A DNA stretch of 64,000 bases from MWEI01 sp964600235 (lineage in GTDB: Bacteria; Desulfobacterota; Desulfomonilia; UBA1062). The notes under the pieces are model-generated. The model was not told the origin of the DNA, did not search any database, and saw only the letters and a list, made by a program, of their open reading frames with translations. Within the stretch, counting starts at the first letter, position 1; every line of letters starts with the position of its first letter. This document shows positions 35,062-43,348 of this stretch, in pieces. A program made the position numbers and the translations under genes. The stretch lies in the NCBI GenBank assembly GCA_964600235.1, contig CAZRIV010000003.1, forward strand, positions 62,001-126,000. The letters are read 5' to 3'.

Positions 35062-36153
35062 ATGAAGATGAAAAATGTATTTGCGACCCTGGGGGGCATC
35101 ATGGCCGTCGGTGCGCTCATCGGCATCCTTGCGCCGCTGCTGCAGAAACTGGGGAACCCAGGGAACATGGGCATCTGCGTGGCCTGCTTCGAACGTGACA
35201 TCGCCGGCGCCCTCGGGCTCCACAGGGCGGACGTGGTGCAGTACATGCGTCCCGAGATCATCGGGTTTGTCCTTGGTTCGCTCGCCTCGGCCCTTCTCTT
35301 TCGCGAATTCCGGCCCCGTGCCGGATCGGCCCCCATCGTCAGGTTCGTGCTCGGGGTATTCGCCATGATCGGGGCGCTCGTATTCCTCGGGTGCCCGTGG
35401 AGGGCCCTGCTCAGGCTCTCCGGAGGGGATCTGAATGCCGTCTTCGGTATCTTCGGGCTTGTCTTCGGGATCTGGATAGGGACACTCTTCCTCAAGACCG
35501 GTTATAACCTCGGCCGGACCGAAAAGACCCATGGCGCCGCAGGGCTGACGCTGTCCCTGATCATGGCGGGTTTCCTTGTCCTGGCCCTCGTCTATCCGCC
35601 CATCGCCGGCGAGCCGAAAAACGACGTACTCTTCTACAGCCTCAAGGGACCGGGCTCCATGCACGCCCCGCTGTTTGTCTCGCTGGCCACAGGGCTCGCC
35701 ATCGGTTTCCTGGCCCAGAGAAGCAGGTTCTGCACCATGGGGGCCATCCGTGACCTGGTGCTGTTCGGCCAGACCCACCTGTTCATGGGCATCCTGAGCC
35801 TGGTGTCGCTGGCGTTTATCACCAACCTTGTCCTGGGCCAGTTCCACGTGGGGTTCACCGGCCAGCCCGTGGCCCACACCATGCACGTCTGGAACTTCCT
35901 GGGCATGGCGCTCGCAGGCCTGGCCTTTGCCCTGGCCGGGGGATGTCCTGGCAGGCAGCTCTTCCTTGCCGGCGAGGGGGACGGTGATGCAGCGGTGTTC
36001 GTCATCGGCATGATCGTCGGGGCGGGCATTGCCCATAATTTCGGCCTTGCAAGCACCCCCCAGGGGATCGGCCCGCACGGCATAGCGGCCGTGGCCGTAG
36101 GCTTTGCGGCCTGCCTGGCCATCGGATTCACCATGCGAAAGAGCGTGGCATAA
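35062..36153 (+). CDS. YedE-family putative selenium/thiosulfate transporter
   Basis: A 363-residue polytopic membrane protein with about ten transmembrane helices and the conserved Cys positions of the YeeE/YedE fold: NMGICVACFERDIAG (about residues 35-49), FLGCPWRALLRLSGGD, RSRFCTMGAIRDL and AGGCPGRQLF. The GxCxACFxRD and GCPWR signatures are those of the selenium-metabolism YedE branch rather than the thiosulfate TsuA branch, as I recall. TusA- and DUF3343-coding genes follow immediately, the usual context of this branch. Confidence 0.88.
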   Translation: MKMKNVFATLGGIMAVGALIGILAPLLQKLGNPGNMGICVACFERDIAGALGLHRADVVQYMRPEIIGFVLGSLASALLFREFRPRAGSAPIVRFVLGVFAMIGALVFLGCPWRALLRLSGGDLNAVFGIFGLVFGIWIGTLFLKTGYNLGRTEKTHGAAGLTLSLIMAGFLVLALVYPPIAGEPKNDVLFYSLKGPGSMHAPLFVSLATGLAIGFLAQRSRFCTMGAIRDLVLFGQTHLFMGILSLVSLAFITNLVLGQFHVGFTGQPVAHTMHVWNFLGMALAGLAFALAGGCPGRQLFLAGEGDGDAAVFVIGMIVGAGIAHNFGLASTPQGIGPHGIAAVAVGFAACLAIGFTMRKSVA

Positions 36154-36164
36154 GGAGGAACACC

Positions 36165-36383
36165 ATGAGCACAACAGTAGATGCACGGGGCCTTTCATGC
36201 CCCCAGCCGGTCATCATGACCATGGCGAAGATCAAGGAACTGGGCGCGGGTGAATTCACCGTGCTCGTCGATACCGACACGTCCAAGGAGAACGTCTCCC
36301 GGGCGGCTACCAGCAAGGGCTGGGAGGTGAAGGACGTCCAGCCCGATGGAGACGGCTACCGGGTCACCCTGAAAAAGGGCTGA
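36165..36383 (+). CDS. TusA-like sulfur-carrier protein
   Basis: A 72-residue TusA/SirA-fold protein with DARGLSCPQPVIMTM, where Cys12 is the persulfide/selenosulfide acceptor, and the usual two-strand two-helix ending GYRVTLKKG. It likely relays sulfur or selenium taken up by the YedE protein 11 bases upstream. It equals the N-terminal domain of YedF. AGGAGG precedes the ATG. Confidence 0.92.
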   Translation: MSTTVDARGLSCPQPVIMTMAKIKELGAGEFTVLVDTDTSKENVSRAATSKGWEVKDVQPDGDGYRVTLKKG

Positions 36384-36385
36384 GC

Positions 36386-36931
36386 GTGTCGTTTTTCAGG
36401 AAAAAGACCCCCGAGGAACCCGAGGCCAGTGACGTGGACCTCGGGTTCCTCGTCTTCCAGAACACCAGCGAGGTGCTACAGGCGGAAAAGGCCCTGAGGA
36501 AAGCGGGCTGGACGGACATCCGTGTCATGGGCCCGCCGCCAGAAGTACGAACCGGCTGCGACCTGGTCATCGAATTCCCGCTCATGGAGGAGCTGAAGGT
36601 CCTGAAGGTCCTGGAGGAATCGGGAGTGAGGCCCGAATCCGTTGTGCCGGTGAGCAGCCCGCTCCTGAAGCCCGTGGATCTCTATGCAATCACGGACTTC
36701 GGCGGCCACCTCATGGTGAGGGCCGCAAACATGAAGATCACCGTGGACAAGAACACCCTGATGATCGTCAACATCTCCGGTGGCGGCTGCCCGGACGTCC
36801 CTTATCTCGCCTACGAGATGGCCTGGAAACACCTTGACGAGGCCCCCTGCCCGAAGGACATCGGGCACACCCTGTGCGCCTATGCCCTGCAACTCGCCTA
36901 CGAGGAGATCAGGAAACGATGCTCGCAATAG
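36386..36931 (+). CDS. DUF3343-containing protein, two-part
   Basis: A GTG start 2 bases after the tusA stop gives 181 residues. Residues 18-90 (DLGFLVFQNTSEVLQAEKALRKAG...GCDLVIEFP) match DUF3343 (PF11823), a putative Se/S-binding partner of TusA and YedE. Residues 100-180 (DLYAITDFGGHLMVRAANMKITVD...VNISGGGCPDVPYLAYEMAW) form a second domain I cannot name, with conserved Cys and Gly (GGGCPD). The stop lies inside the next gene (13-base overlap). Confidence 0.8.
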   Translation: MSFFRKKTPEEPEASDVDLGFLVFQNTSEVLQAEKALRKAGWTDIRVMGPPPEVRTGCDLVIEFPLMEELKVLKVLEESGVRPESVVPVSSPLLKPVDLYAITDFGGHLMVRAANMKITVDKNTLMIVNISGGGCPDVPYLAYEMAWKHLDEAPCPKDIGHTLCAYALQLAYEEIRKRCSQ

Positions 36932-37812
36932 TAGGTACCGTCCCGATCAGGGACTTCCCCCTGACCCAAGGCCCCCTGTCGGTCTCGGGTTCATGGCTCG
37001 AGATCCGCGGCAACCGGGTGGACGTCAACCGCGGCACACCGGCCCTCATGGCCGCGGCCGTGGCCACATCTCAAACCCTGGGGAAAGAAGCGCCGTATGG
37101 GTTTCTGGTGGGCGACATCGGCCACGGCAAGGGGAGCAGGGAGCTCTACCTCCACCTCATCGAACACGCTGCCGACCATTCCTTCTCGGTCATGACCTTT
37201 CACTACCTCCAGCCCATTGCCCACTGGAACGAGAAGGTCATCACCGCCGTCTGGTCCCTGCCCAGCCCGCCCAGGCTCATAGCGGATGCAGGGTTCATGT
37301 ATGCGGCAAAGATGAGCGGGCACGCACAGCGCTTCGACCTCTTCACCCCGGACATGGGGGAACTGGCCTTTCTGGCAGACGAGAACGCGCCGCACCCATT
37401 CTACACCAGGGGCTTCATCCTCCACGAAACAAATCGGGCGCCCGAGCTCATCGCCAGGGCCTATACCCATGGGAACGCGGCCCGGTACCTCCTCGTCAAA
37501 GGAGCACGGGATTATGTGGCTGACAGGAGCGGGATCCTGGAGGCGGTGAGCGAGCCCTCGGTGCCGGCCCTGGAACCCATCGGCGGCACCGGGGACACCG
37601 TCACGGGCATCGTCTCCGCCCTCGTCGCCGCGGGCTATGCAGTCCCGGAGGCGGCAGCGGCCGCCGCATCGGCCAACCGCCTCGCAGGCAGGTATGCGCA
37701 GCCCACACCCGCCACCCAGGTCATGGACATCATCCGACAGATCCCCCGGGCCCTCGGCGAAGTCATGAACCCCGGCGGATTGAAGGAAAGCCATGCACCC
37801 CTCCCGTGCTGA
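36919..37812 (+). CDS. Ribokinase-fold protein, NnrD/carbohydrate-kinase-like
   Basis: Start at the ATG giving MLAIVGTVPIRDFPL; 15 upstream codons are in frame but overlap the previous gene further. The 297-residue product has the kinase-type anion hole PIGGTGDTVTGIVSALVAAG near residue 215 and DLFTPDMGELAFL, as in ADP/ATP-dependent NAD(P)H-hydrate dehydratases and sugar kinases. It carries no epimerase domain. Occurrence in a YedE/TusA cluster suggests a specialised substrate, which is unknown. Confidence 0.75.
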   Translation: MLAIVGTVPIRDFPLTQGPLSVSGSWLEIRGNRVDVNRGTPALMAAAVATSQTLGKEAPYGFLVGDIGHGKGSRELYLHLIEHAADHSFSVMTFHYLQPIAHWNEKVITAVWSLPSPPRLIADAGFMYAAKMSGHAQRFDLFTPDMGELAFLADENAPHPFYTRGFILHETNRAPELIARAYTHGNAARYLLVKGARDYVADRSGILEAVSEPSVPALEPIGGTGDTVTGIVSALVAAGYAVPEAAAAAASANRLAGRYAQPTPATQVMDIIRQIPRALGEVMNPGGLKESHAPLPC

Positions 37813-38038
37813 AACGCGTATTACAAGGGACATGACCGTGCTGGACGTGGTGTCCGAATACCGCTCCACCGAGGCGGTCTTCCGGAGCTATGACGCAAAA
37901 GCAGGGGCGTGCGTCTGCTGCACCTGTCTCTTCGAAACCGTCGAGTCGCTTGCACGAACCCTGGGCCTCGACCTTCAGACGTTCCTGCGCGAGCTTGAAA
38001 CCGCGGCATCCGGGGATACTACCCGGGAATCCTTCTAA
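37793..38038 (+). CDS. DUF1858-like small Cys-containing protein
   Basis: An 81-residue protein overlapping the previous gene by 20 bases. ITRDMTVLDVVSEYRSTEAVFRSY...CVCCTCLFETVESLARTLGLD follows the DUF1858 pattern (I-x-x-DMTIxEVLExYPExxxVFxxxGxxCxxC), with the Cys cluster CVCCTC instead of the usual CxxC. In other genomes this domain accompanies redox and hybrid-cluster proteins. A metal- or selenium-binding role is possible but not shown. Confidence 0.75.
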   Translation: MHPSRAETRITRDMTVLDVVSEYRSTEAVFRSYDAKAGACVCCTCLFETVESLARTLGLDLQTFLRELETAASGDTTRESF

Positions 38039-38145
38039 CGATCACTCCTTTTTTCGATCCTTCGCAGGGATCAAACCATGGCCTTCCCATGCCCTTCCTG
38101 ATCGCGTATGATCTCTCTCCAGACCAAACCCGCAAGGAGGATGTC

Positions 38146-38886
38146 ATGGGGAATGAAACCAAAGAGAGAAAAACCATCTGCGCACAGTGTCCGGGCAAGT
38201 CCTGCTACCCCATGATACCCGCGGGTGCGCCCATGCCGCCCCTGGAGGAGGCACCTGCCTTCTGCCCCATGCGCCGGTTTCCGGAGGTCATGGCGCAGGT
38301 GGCCGGTGAGTACGCCAAGCCTTCGGTGAAGGAGTTCGCCCGGCTGGCCTCCATCCAGGAGGCCCAGTGCTACGAGCTCACCGCTGGTGGGATCAGGACG
38401 AAGATCCCCCGCATCGAGGAGACCATGGAGTTCGCGAAGAAATGCGGGTACACGCGACTGGGCATCGCCTTCTGCGTGGGGCTGAAGGAGGAGGCCCGCA
38501 TGCTCGCGGCCGTCTTCGAGGCCAAGGGGTTCGAGGTCGTGTCCGTGAACTGCAAGGTGGGCCGCATCCCCAAGGAGGACATCGGGCTTACGGGCGAGGA
38601 GAAGATCATGGCCCCCCTCATGGAGCCCATGTGCAACCCCATTGCCCAGGCCGAGGTGCTGAATTCGGAAAAGGTGGACCTGGCCGTCCTGCTGGGGCTC
38701 TGCGTGGGGCACGACACCCTGTTCATCAGGTACTGCCGGGTCCCCTGCACCGTGCTGGCGGTCAAGGACCGGGTGCTCGGCCACAACCCGCTGGCAGCCC
38801 TGTACCTGTCCAGTGGGCCCTACTACAGCAGGCTTAACATGCCTGGGCAGATCGAGGAGGGGAAACCCAAGGTCACCCTGGAGTGA
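38146..38886 (+). CDS. DUF1847 metal-binding protein
   Basis: The start has AAGGAGG directly upstream. The 246-residue product begins with a Cys-rich segment (CAQCPGKSCYP ... AFCPMRRF) and continues YTRLGIAFCVGLKEEARMLAAVFEAKGFEVVSVNCKVG, GLCVGHDTLFIRY and HNPLAALY, the phrases of DUF1847 (PF08901). The many Cys suggest an Fe-S or zinc site. Reaction unknown. Last gene of the rightward Se/S cluster, convergent with the flavoenzyme. Confidence 0.85.
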   Translation: MGNETKERKTICAQCPGKSCYPMIPAGAPMPPLEEAPAFCPMRRFPEVMAQVAGEYAKPSVKEFARLASIQEAQCYELTAGGIRTKIPRIEETMEFAKKCGYTRLGIAFCVGLKEEARMLAAVFEAKGFEVVSVNCKVGRIPKEDIGLTGEEKIMAPLMEPMCNPIAQAEVLNSEKVDLAVLLGLCVGHDTLFIRYCRVPCTVLAVKDRVLGHNPLAALYLSSGPYYSRLNMPGQIEEGKPKVTLE

Positions 38887-38916
38887 GTGTCCAGGCCTCC
38901 CTGCCCGGGGATGCCT

Positions 38917-40254
38917 CTATTTCTTTTTCCGCGCAATCCGCGCCGCCAGCAGCACCGGGTCGTACACAGGCGAAAAGGGCGGGGCGTAGGCAAGGTCGAG
39001 GTCGAAGACTTGATCGATGGTCATGCGGTTGTAAATGGCAGTTGCATACACATCGATCCGCTTGACCGACTCCACCCTGCCGGCCAGCTGCGCGCCGAGG
39101 ACGCGCCGGTCCTTCCTGCCCAAGATCACCAGGGAGGTCATGGGTGAAGATCCCGGGTAATACCGTGCCCTGTCCCGGGACTGGACCATGACCTTATCGG
39201 GCTCGAACCCCAGCTCTCTCGCCTGGTCAAAAGACAGTCCTGTCCGCGCCACGCCGAGGTCGAATATCTTGGTGATGGCCGTGTTCATGACCCCTGCAAA
39301 GGCTTCCCGCTCGCCGGCCATGTTCATGCCTGCGATGAGACCCTGCTTGTTCGCCTTCAGGGCGAGCGGGGCATGCACCTCGATTCCGAAAGTGGTCATA
39401 CGGCCGCAGGCACAGTCGCCTGCGGCATAGATCCCCTCGACATTCGTCTCCATGAACTCGTTCACCCTTATGGCCCGGTTGGCACCCAGCTCTATGCCGG
39501 CAGGCCCTGCAAGGTCGCTGTTCGGTTCCACGCCGATGGTGAGCAGGACCGCATCGAACTCGAGGACATCGGTATCACGTACGATGCCGATCCTTTCTCC
39601 GCGTTGCTCCAGGCCTGAAAACGGTCGTCCCAGGCTCAGCCCAACCCCCTTTTCGGTCAGTTTGCGCTTGATGATCTCCGAGATCTCCTTCTCAAAGGAA
39701 CGGTGGAGGTCTTCCCGGCGGTGGACAAGGGTCGTTTCAAGGCCTTGCTCGCGAAAAGACTCGCACGCCTCGAGCCCGATGTAACCTCCTCCGATCACGG
39801 CAATGCTCCGCGGTTTGTGCCCGGCGATGAAATCCCTGATGCGCGCGGCATCGATGAGGTCGTTCATGGTGAAGACATTCAAGAATGCGCCCACATCGAT
39901 CCCCTGCGTCTGGGGCCTTGCGCCGGTGGCGATGAGGAGGCGGTCGTAGGGTTCCGTCAGGCATGATCCTCCATGTTCCACCGTTACGGACCGCGAAGGC
40001 GGATCGATGGCGACGACCGTGTGCCCGAGCCTGAGATCGACCTTGCGTTTTTCCCTGGCCTCTTCGGGAGTCACCTCGATGAGGTCCTCAAGACCGGCTA
40101 CCTTCCCCCCGATGAGATACGGGATGCCGCACGCAGCGTACGAGATGTAATCGCCGCGCTCGAACACGATGACCTCATATTCCGGCTTCTGTCGCTTAAC
40201 CTGGCTCGCCGCGCTCATGCCCGCGGCATCGCCGCCGATGACAATGACCCTCAT
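38917..40254 (-). CDS. CoA-disulfide reductase-like FAD/NAD(P) oxidoreductase
   Basis: The start is MRVIVIGGDAAGMSAASQ with AAGGGGG upstream. The 445-residue flavoprotein has the FAD motif GGDAAG, the single redox Cys in ISYAACGIPYLIGG (about residue 43), the NAD motif VIGGGYIGLE and the second FAD motif EGIYAAGDCA, then a dimerisation domain ending AYAPPFSPVYDPV. This is the CoA-disulfide reductase/NADH oxidase/NADPH-sulfur reductase (Nsr) group with one active Cys. It probably reduces CoA polysulfides; the exact substrate is not fixed by sequence. Confidence 0.85.
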   Translation of the reverse strand: MRVIVIGGDAAGMSAASQVKRQKPEYEVIVFERGDYISYAACGIPYLIGGKVAGLEDLIEVTPEEAREKRKVDLRLGHTVVAIDPPSRSVTVEHGGSCLTEPYDRLLIATGARPQTQGIDVGAFLNVFTMNDLIDAARIRDFIAGHKPRSIAVIGGGYIGLEACESFREQGLETTLVHRREDLHRSFEKEISEIIKRKLTEKGVGLSLGRPFSGLEQRGERIGIVRDTDVLEFDAVLLTIGVEPNSDLAGPAGIELGANRAIRVNEFMETNVEGIYAAGDCACGRMTTFGIEVHAPLALKANKQGLIAGMNMAGEREAFAGVMNTAITKIFDLGVARTGLSFDQARELGFEPDKVMVQSRDRARYYPGSSPMTSLVILGRKDRRVLGAQLAGRVESVKRIDVYATAIYNRMTIDQVFDLDLAYAPPFSPVYDPVLLAARIARKKK

Positions 40255-40360
40255 GGTGCCCCCTTGCGAATTGTGGTGATGCATCTCTCCTTGTTTCTCT
40301 TCAGCACTTGGTGCCCCTTTGCGATCATATTGAGCCTAAGTGACAGACGCCTTTGAGGGG

Positions 40361-40678
40361 CTACTTCCCTTTTTTCACGCTTCCCCACAGAGGATCGTCG
40401 CCGAATCGGCGGATCCACCAGTCATCCCCGGCTGAAAATTTTTCGATCTCTTCTTCAGCAAAGGAAAACCTGTAGTTCTTGCAGTAGGCGAGAAGGATCT
40501 CGTGCGCGGCTATCAGCTTTCTGGTCATTTCAATGCAGAGATCCTTTTTTTCACTGCACGCGTCCGGATGCCACTTCGCGATGAGCCTCCTGTAGTTCGC
40601 CTGTACCTCCCGCATGGTCGCCCGCTCGGGCAGTTCAAGCACCTTCCTTGCCTCGTCGATCTCCTGGTACTTACCCAT
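40361..40678 (-). CDS. J-domain protein (DnaJ-like, short)
   Basis: A 105-residue protein with a J domain at residues 10-70: VLELPERATMREVQANYRRLIAKWHPDACSE contains the HPD loop that stimulates Hsp70 ATPase. There is no Gly/Phe or zinc-finger region, so it is a class C co-chaperone. The C-terminal 30 residues (SAGDDWWIRRFGDDPLWG) are acidic and aromatic. It sits 17 bases downstream of the methyltransferase on the same strand. Confidence 0.88.
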   Translation of the reverse strand: MGKYQEIDEARKVLELPERATMREVQANYRRLIAKWHPDACSEKKDLCIEMTRKLIAAHEILLAYCKNYRFSFAEEEIEKFSAGDDWWIRRFGDDPLWGSVKKGK

Positions 40679-40695
40679 GGTTTTTGTCCCCGAGG

Positions 40696-41328
40696 TTATT
40701 TCTTTGTGCCGCGCATCACGACAAAAGACCCTTGTCCGTGCCCGGGTCTCACCGCCTCTTGTCCCGTTATCAGAGGCAGTTCATTGAAGATGGTCTGGCG
40801 GAAATCGAACTCATGAAAGCCCGCATCTTCCATTGCGTTGATGACCTCTTGGACGGTATAGAACGTTGCCACCCTGTAAAACACGTTCTCGTGCTGATGC
40901 CGCACATACTCCCGCCCGATGCGGCTGTTCCGGTCCACAAAACCGACAATGAGGCATCCGTCCTTAGAAAGAACCCTGCGTGCCTCCCTGAAGGCGGCGG
41001 ACACGTCATCGAGAAAGCAGATGGTGGTCACCATGAGGGCAAACCCGAACACTGCGTCCCGGAAGGGGAGGTGCTCGGCCACTGCCCCCGGAAAGTTCAA
41101 CCCTCTTTCGCGGGCGCGCGAACGCATATTGCCGGAGGGTTCTATGCCCACTTCTACGCCAAGAGGCCCGGCAAATCTGCCGGTGCCTGCCCCGATTTCC
41201 AGGCCGCGTTTCCCGGACGGCAGGAGGGGCCTGACCGCCTGCAGTTCCGCCTCATAGACAAAGCGGTTTTCGTCGAACCATTCGTCGTAATCGGCGGTAT
41301 ATTTCTCAAAAGGATCGGTCTTGGTCAT
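40696..41328 (-). CDS. Class I SAM-dependent methyltransferase (Methyltransf_11 type)
   Basis: A 210-residue methyltransferase: FEKYTADYDEWFDENRFVYEAELQAVRPLLP leads into motif I GLEIGAGTGRFAGPLG, motif II VGIEPS, motif III AEHLPFRD and motif IV FALMVTTICFLDDV. The pattern matches a small-molecule methyltransferase family common in anaerobes. Substrate unknown. It is the first gene of a short leftward unit with the J-domain protein; their link may be incidental. Confidence 0.85.
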   Translation of the reverse strand: MTKTDPFEKYTADYDEWFDENRFVYEAELQAVRPLLPSGKRGLEIGAGTGRFAGPLGVEVGIEPSGNMRSRARERGLNFPGAVAEHLPFRDAVFGFALMVTTICFLDDVSAAFREARRVLSKDGCLIVGFVDRNSRIGREYVRHQHENVFYRVATFYTVQEVINAMEDAGFHEFDFRQTIFNELPLITGQEAVRPGHGQGSFVVMRGTKK

Positions 41329-41420
41329 CCTGATTTTTCAGTATACATCCATCCAATTTATTTGCAACGACACCCGGTGTTCCATTTCTTTATGGCGTAG
41401 CCGGTTCCTTTCCATCCACG

Positions 41421-42224
41421 TCAGCCCTCCCTGTCAAACCTGACGGACCTGATGCCGCCCCTTTTTTTCATGGCCCTGAACGACAGGCCCGAGCGGACCC
41501 CATCAAGGACCAGACGCGGGTCGGCAAATACGGACCCGCAGAGATGGTCAGCCCCGAATTGGAACAGCGCCCGCGACAGCGGCGTAGTCGGGCCGAGGAC
41601 AACAGACACGGCCTGCTCGGCGCTGCCGAGAAAATATCCCATCTGCCGGGTGAGCACGGCAGTGCCGGTGACGGCCAGCACGTCGATCCGGGACAGGACC
41701 TCGTCCCACCTGTCCCTCGGCACGGCGCCCGGCACGTCCGCAAGCTCGAAAAGGTGCAGCTCCCCCACCTTCTCCCGCAATGCCTTGACAAAGGGGAATT
41801 CCCCCACCAGCCCCACGGCCCTTCCCTGACCCAGTTCGGCAATGAGGTCCTCGGCTGGAGAATCGTTTCCTTCGAGGTCTGCCGGGTCGGGCGCATTGGC
41901 GGCATTCAGCGCGGCCGCGCCGATACAGACGGCAAAGGGCGAGGGCCGCTTCAGGTATCCTGCGACTTGGCCGGCAGCCGACCCGATAAGGCTTTCCATA
42001 ATGCCTTCTTCATGCCCTGCGGTCCGGGCGCCCAGCAGGGATGCCATGCCCATGCGTCCGCCTGCTACGACCGCGACGAACTTGGGGCCTGCCACGACCT
42101 GCTCGACAACGGCATCCGGCCGCATCATGGTCTCGAGCATGCGGTCCACGAGTTCCTCCTCGACCCCGGACAGCGGTATGTCCTCCACCCGGGGCGCCCT
42201 GGGGGCGCAATGGTCATGAATCAT
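41421..42224 (-). CDS. DUF364 (DUF4213/DUF364) Rossmann-like protein
   Basis: A 267-residue protein with an enolase-N-like first part (VEQVVAGPKFVAVVAGGRMGMASLLGA) and a Rossmann part (AVGLVGEFPFVKALREKV, ...IDVLAVTGTAVLTRQMGYFLGSA, VVLGPTTPLS), the layout of DUF364 (PF04016), recalled as related to heavy-metal chelatase-like proteins. It overlaps DUF89 by 4 bases and is therefore co-translated. Both may fall under the sigma-54 promoter at 43206-43220. Confidence 0.82.
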   Translation of the reverse strand: MIHDHCAPRAPRVEDIPLSGVEEELVDRMLETMMRPDAVVEQVVAGPKFVAVVAGGRMGMASLLGARTAGHEEGIMESLIGSAAGQVAGYLKRPSPFAVCIGAAALNAANAPDPADLEGNDSPAEDLIAELGQGRAVGLVGEFPFVKALREKVGELHLFELADVPGAVPRDRWDEVLSRIDVLAVTGTAVLTRQMGYFLGSAEQAVSVVLGPTTPLSRALFQFGADHLCGSVFADPRLVLDGVRSGLSFRAMKKRGGIRSVRFDREG

Positions 42225-43075
42225 GGCTCACTCCCTTTCAATATGTGGGCCCCCACGGGCAGTCCTGCGTGCGCGGCGATCACAGGGCACTTCACCTTGA
42301 ACAGGAAAAAGATCGGCGCTGCCGACCCGGAAAGGGTCTCGAAGTTGCCCTGGCCCTTGGCGATGATGACATCGGCCCCACGGAAGCTGCTCAGAAAGGC
42401 CTCGCTGCAGTCTGAAAGCACCGTGCCCGGCGCGTCTGAACCGTTGTCCATCACGCGGGCGACCTCATGGATGCCCGCCTGACACGCATCCTCGAGCGTC
42501 GCATCGTTGATGACCGCAGCGCCCCGCACCGCCAGCACGGTTCTGCCCGCGGGCAACCTCTCGATAAGGAGCCGGTCAAAGATGATCTCTCCCGCATTGT
42601 CGGCCAGGTAGAGGATCTTCCCGGCCTCGTTCACGGCCCGGCGGAATTTTTCCATGTCCCCAAGGAGCGGCTCTGCAATGGCGCTTTCCACGGCGGTGCG
42701 GGCATCGTATTCGGTAAGCCCGGCCTTGGCGCCCAGGTCTATGACATTGCCCGCAATGGCCAGACTTGTCGCCGTGGCAAGCGGGTCAGTCGCGTTGGCC
42801 ACCATTTTTCTCAGAGCGGGCAGCATGTCCAGGGCCATGCGGTTGAACCGGTCCTTGACCTCCCGGTACGGGTCGTCCACCCGGGTAAGCCCCCTCAGGC
42901 TCCGGTGAAGCTGCTGGGCGACCACGGGAGGGGGCACACCCATGTCCACCCCGGCCATATGGATAAGGGTCTGGCGCATGATCCTCTCGAGCAACTCCGG
43001 TTCCGTGGTCACGAGACGGGCCACCTCAAGGGCCTGACGTATGAAACAGGGTATGCAGTCGAGGGTGGTCTTCAT
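42221..43075 (-). CDS. DUF89 metal-dependent phosphatase-like protein
   Basis: The start is placed at MKTTLDCIPCFIRQALEVAR, the canonical DUF89 beginning with CxxC; the frame is open for 79 codons upstream without similarity. The 284-residue product shows the family's YLADNAGEIIFDRLLIERL motif, AAVINDATLEDA, and the metal-site GADVIIAKGQGNFETL. DUF89/ARMT1 proteins are Co/Ni/Mn-dependent phosphatases of metabolite damage control. It is translated with DUF364. A sigma-54 promoter lies about 120 bases upstream of the start. Confidence 0.9.
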   Translation of the reverse strand: MKTTLDCIPCFIRQALEVARLVTTEPELLERIMRQTLIHMAGVDMGVPPPVVAQQLHRSLRGLTRVDDPYREVKDRFNRMALDMLPALRKMVANATDPLATATSLAIAGNVIDLGAKAGLTEYDARTAVESAIAEPLLGDMEKFRRAVNEAGKILYLADNAGEIIFDRLLIERLPAGRTVLAVRGAAVINDATLEDACQAGIHEVARVMDNGSDAPGTVLSDCSEAFLSSFRGADVIIAKGQGNFETLSGSAAPIFFLFKVKCPVIAAHAGLPVGAHILKGSEP

Positions 43076-43205
43076 ACCGGGTTGCACACCGTTTCCCTTC
43101 ATTGTCATTGTCCGAGCATACAGCAGATTATTGTCCGAATCCATAGCCGGCCCTGCCGTTCCTTGTTTCATCGGCCCCCACGCATGGGTGCCGGAGATCT
43201 GATTA

Positions 43206-43220
43206 GCATGGAATGTGCCA
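43206..43220 (-). promoter_or_regulatory. Sigma-54 promoter upstream of DUF89-DUF364
   Basis: The minus strand reads TGGCAC-ATTCC-ATGC, with the invariant GG (-24) and GC (-12) at correct spacing. Predicted start near 43195, giving a leader of about 120 bases. A TTGCA-N3-TGCA site lies about 115 bases upstream. Confidence 0.75.
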
Positions 43221-43333
43221 CTGGTCGTACGGGCCATGGGATAACACGGCCCCCTGCATGAATTCAGCCTGCATGGGCGCCAGGCCGCGCATGGGGCTCC
43301 ATGTGTCGGCAAGGCCCCGGCATCAGGGCAGCG

Positions 43334-43345
43334 TTGCAGGTTGCA
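43334..43345. promoter_or_regulatory. Activator-binding site candidate (UAS 3)
   Basis: TTGCAGGTTGCA, matching TTGCA-N3-TGCA found twice near the activator's own start. It is placed at typical enhancer distance from the DUF89 sigma-54 promoter, just past the activator's stop codon. Confidence 0.5.
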
Positions 43346-43348
43346 CGG

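Noticed and set aside
35035..36198. Leftward 387-codon frame opposite the YedE gene
   Set aside because: Shadow frame rich in His, Glu, Pro and Gly, produced by the complement of a hydrophobic membrane-protein gene.
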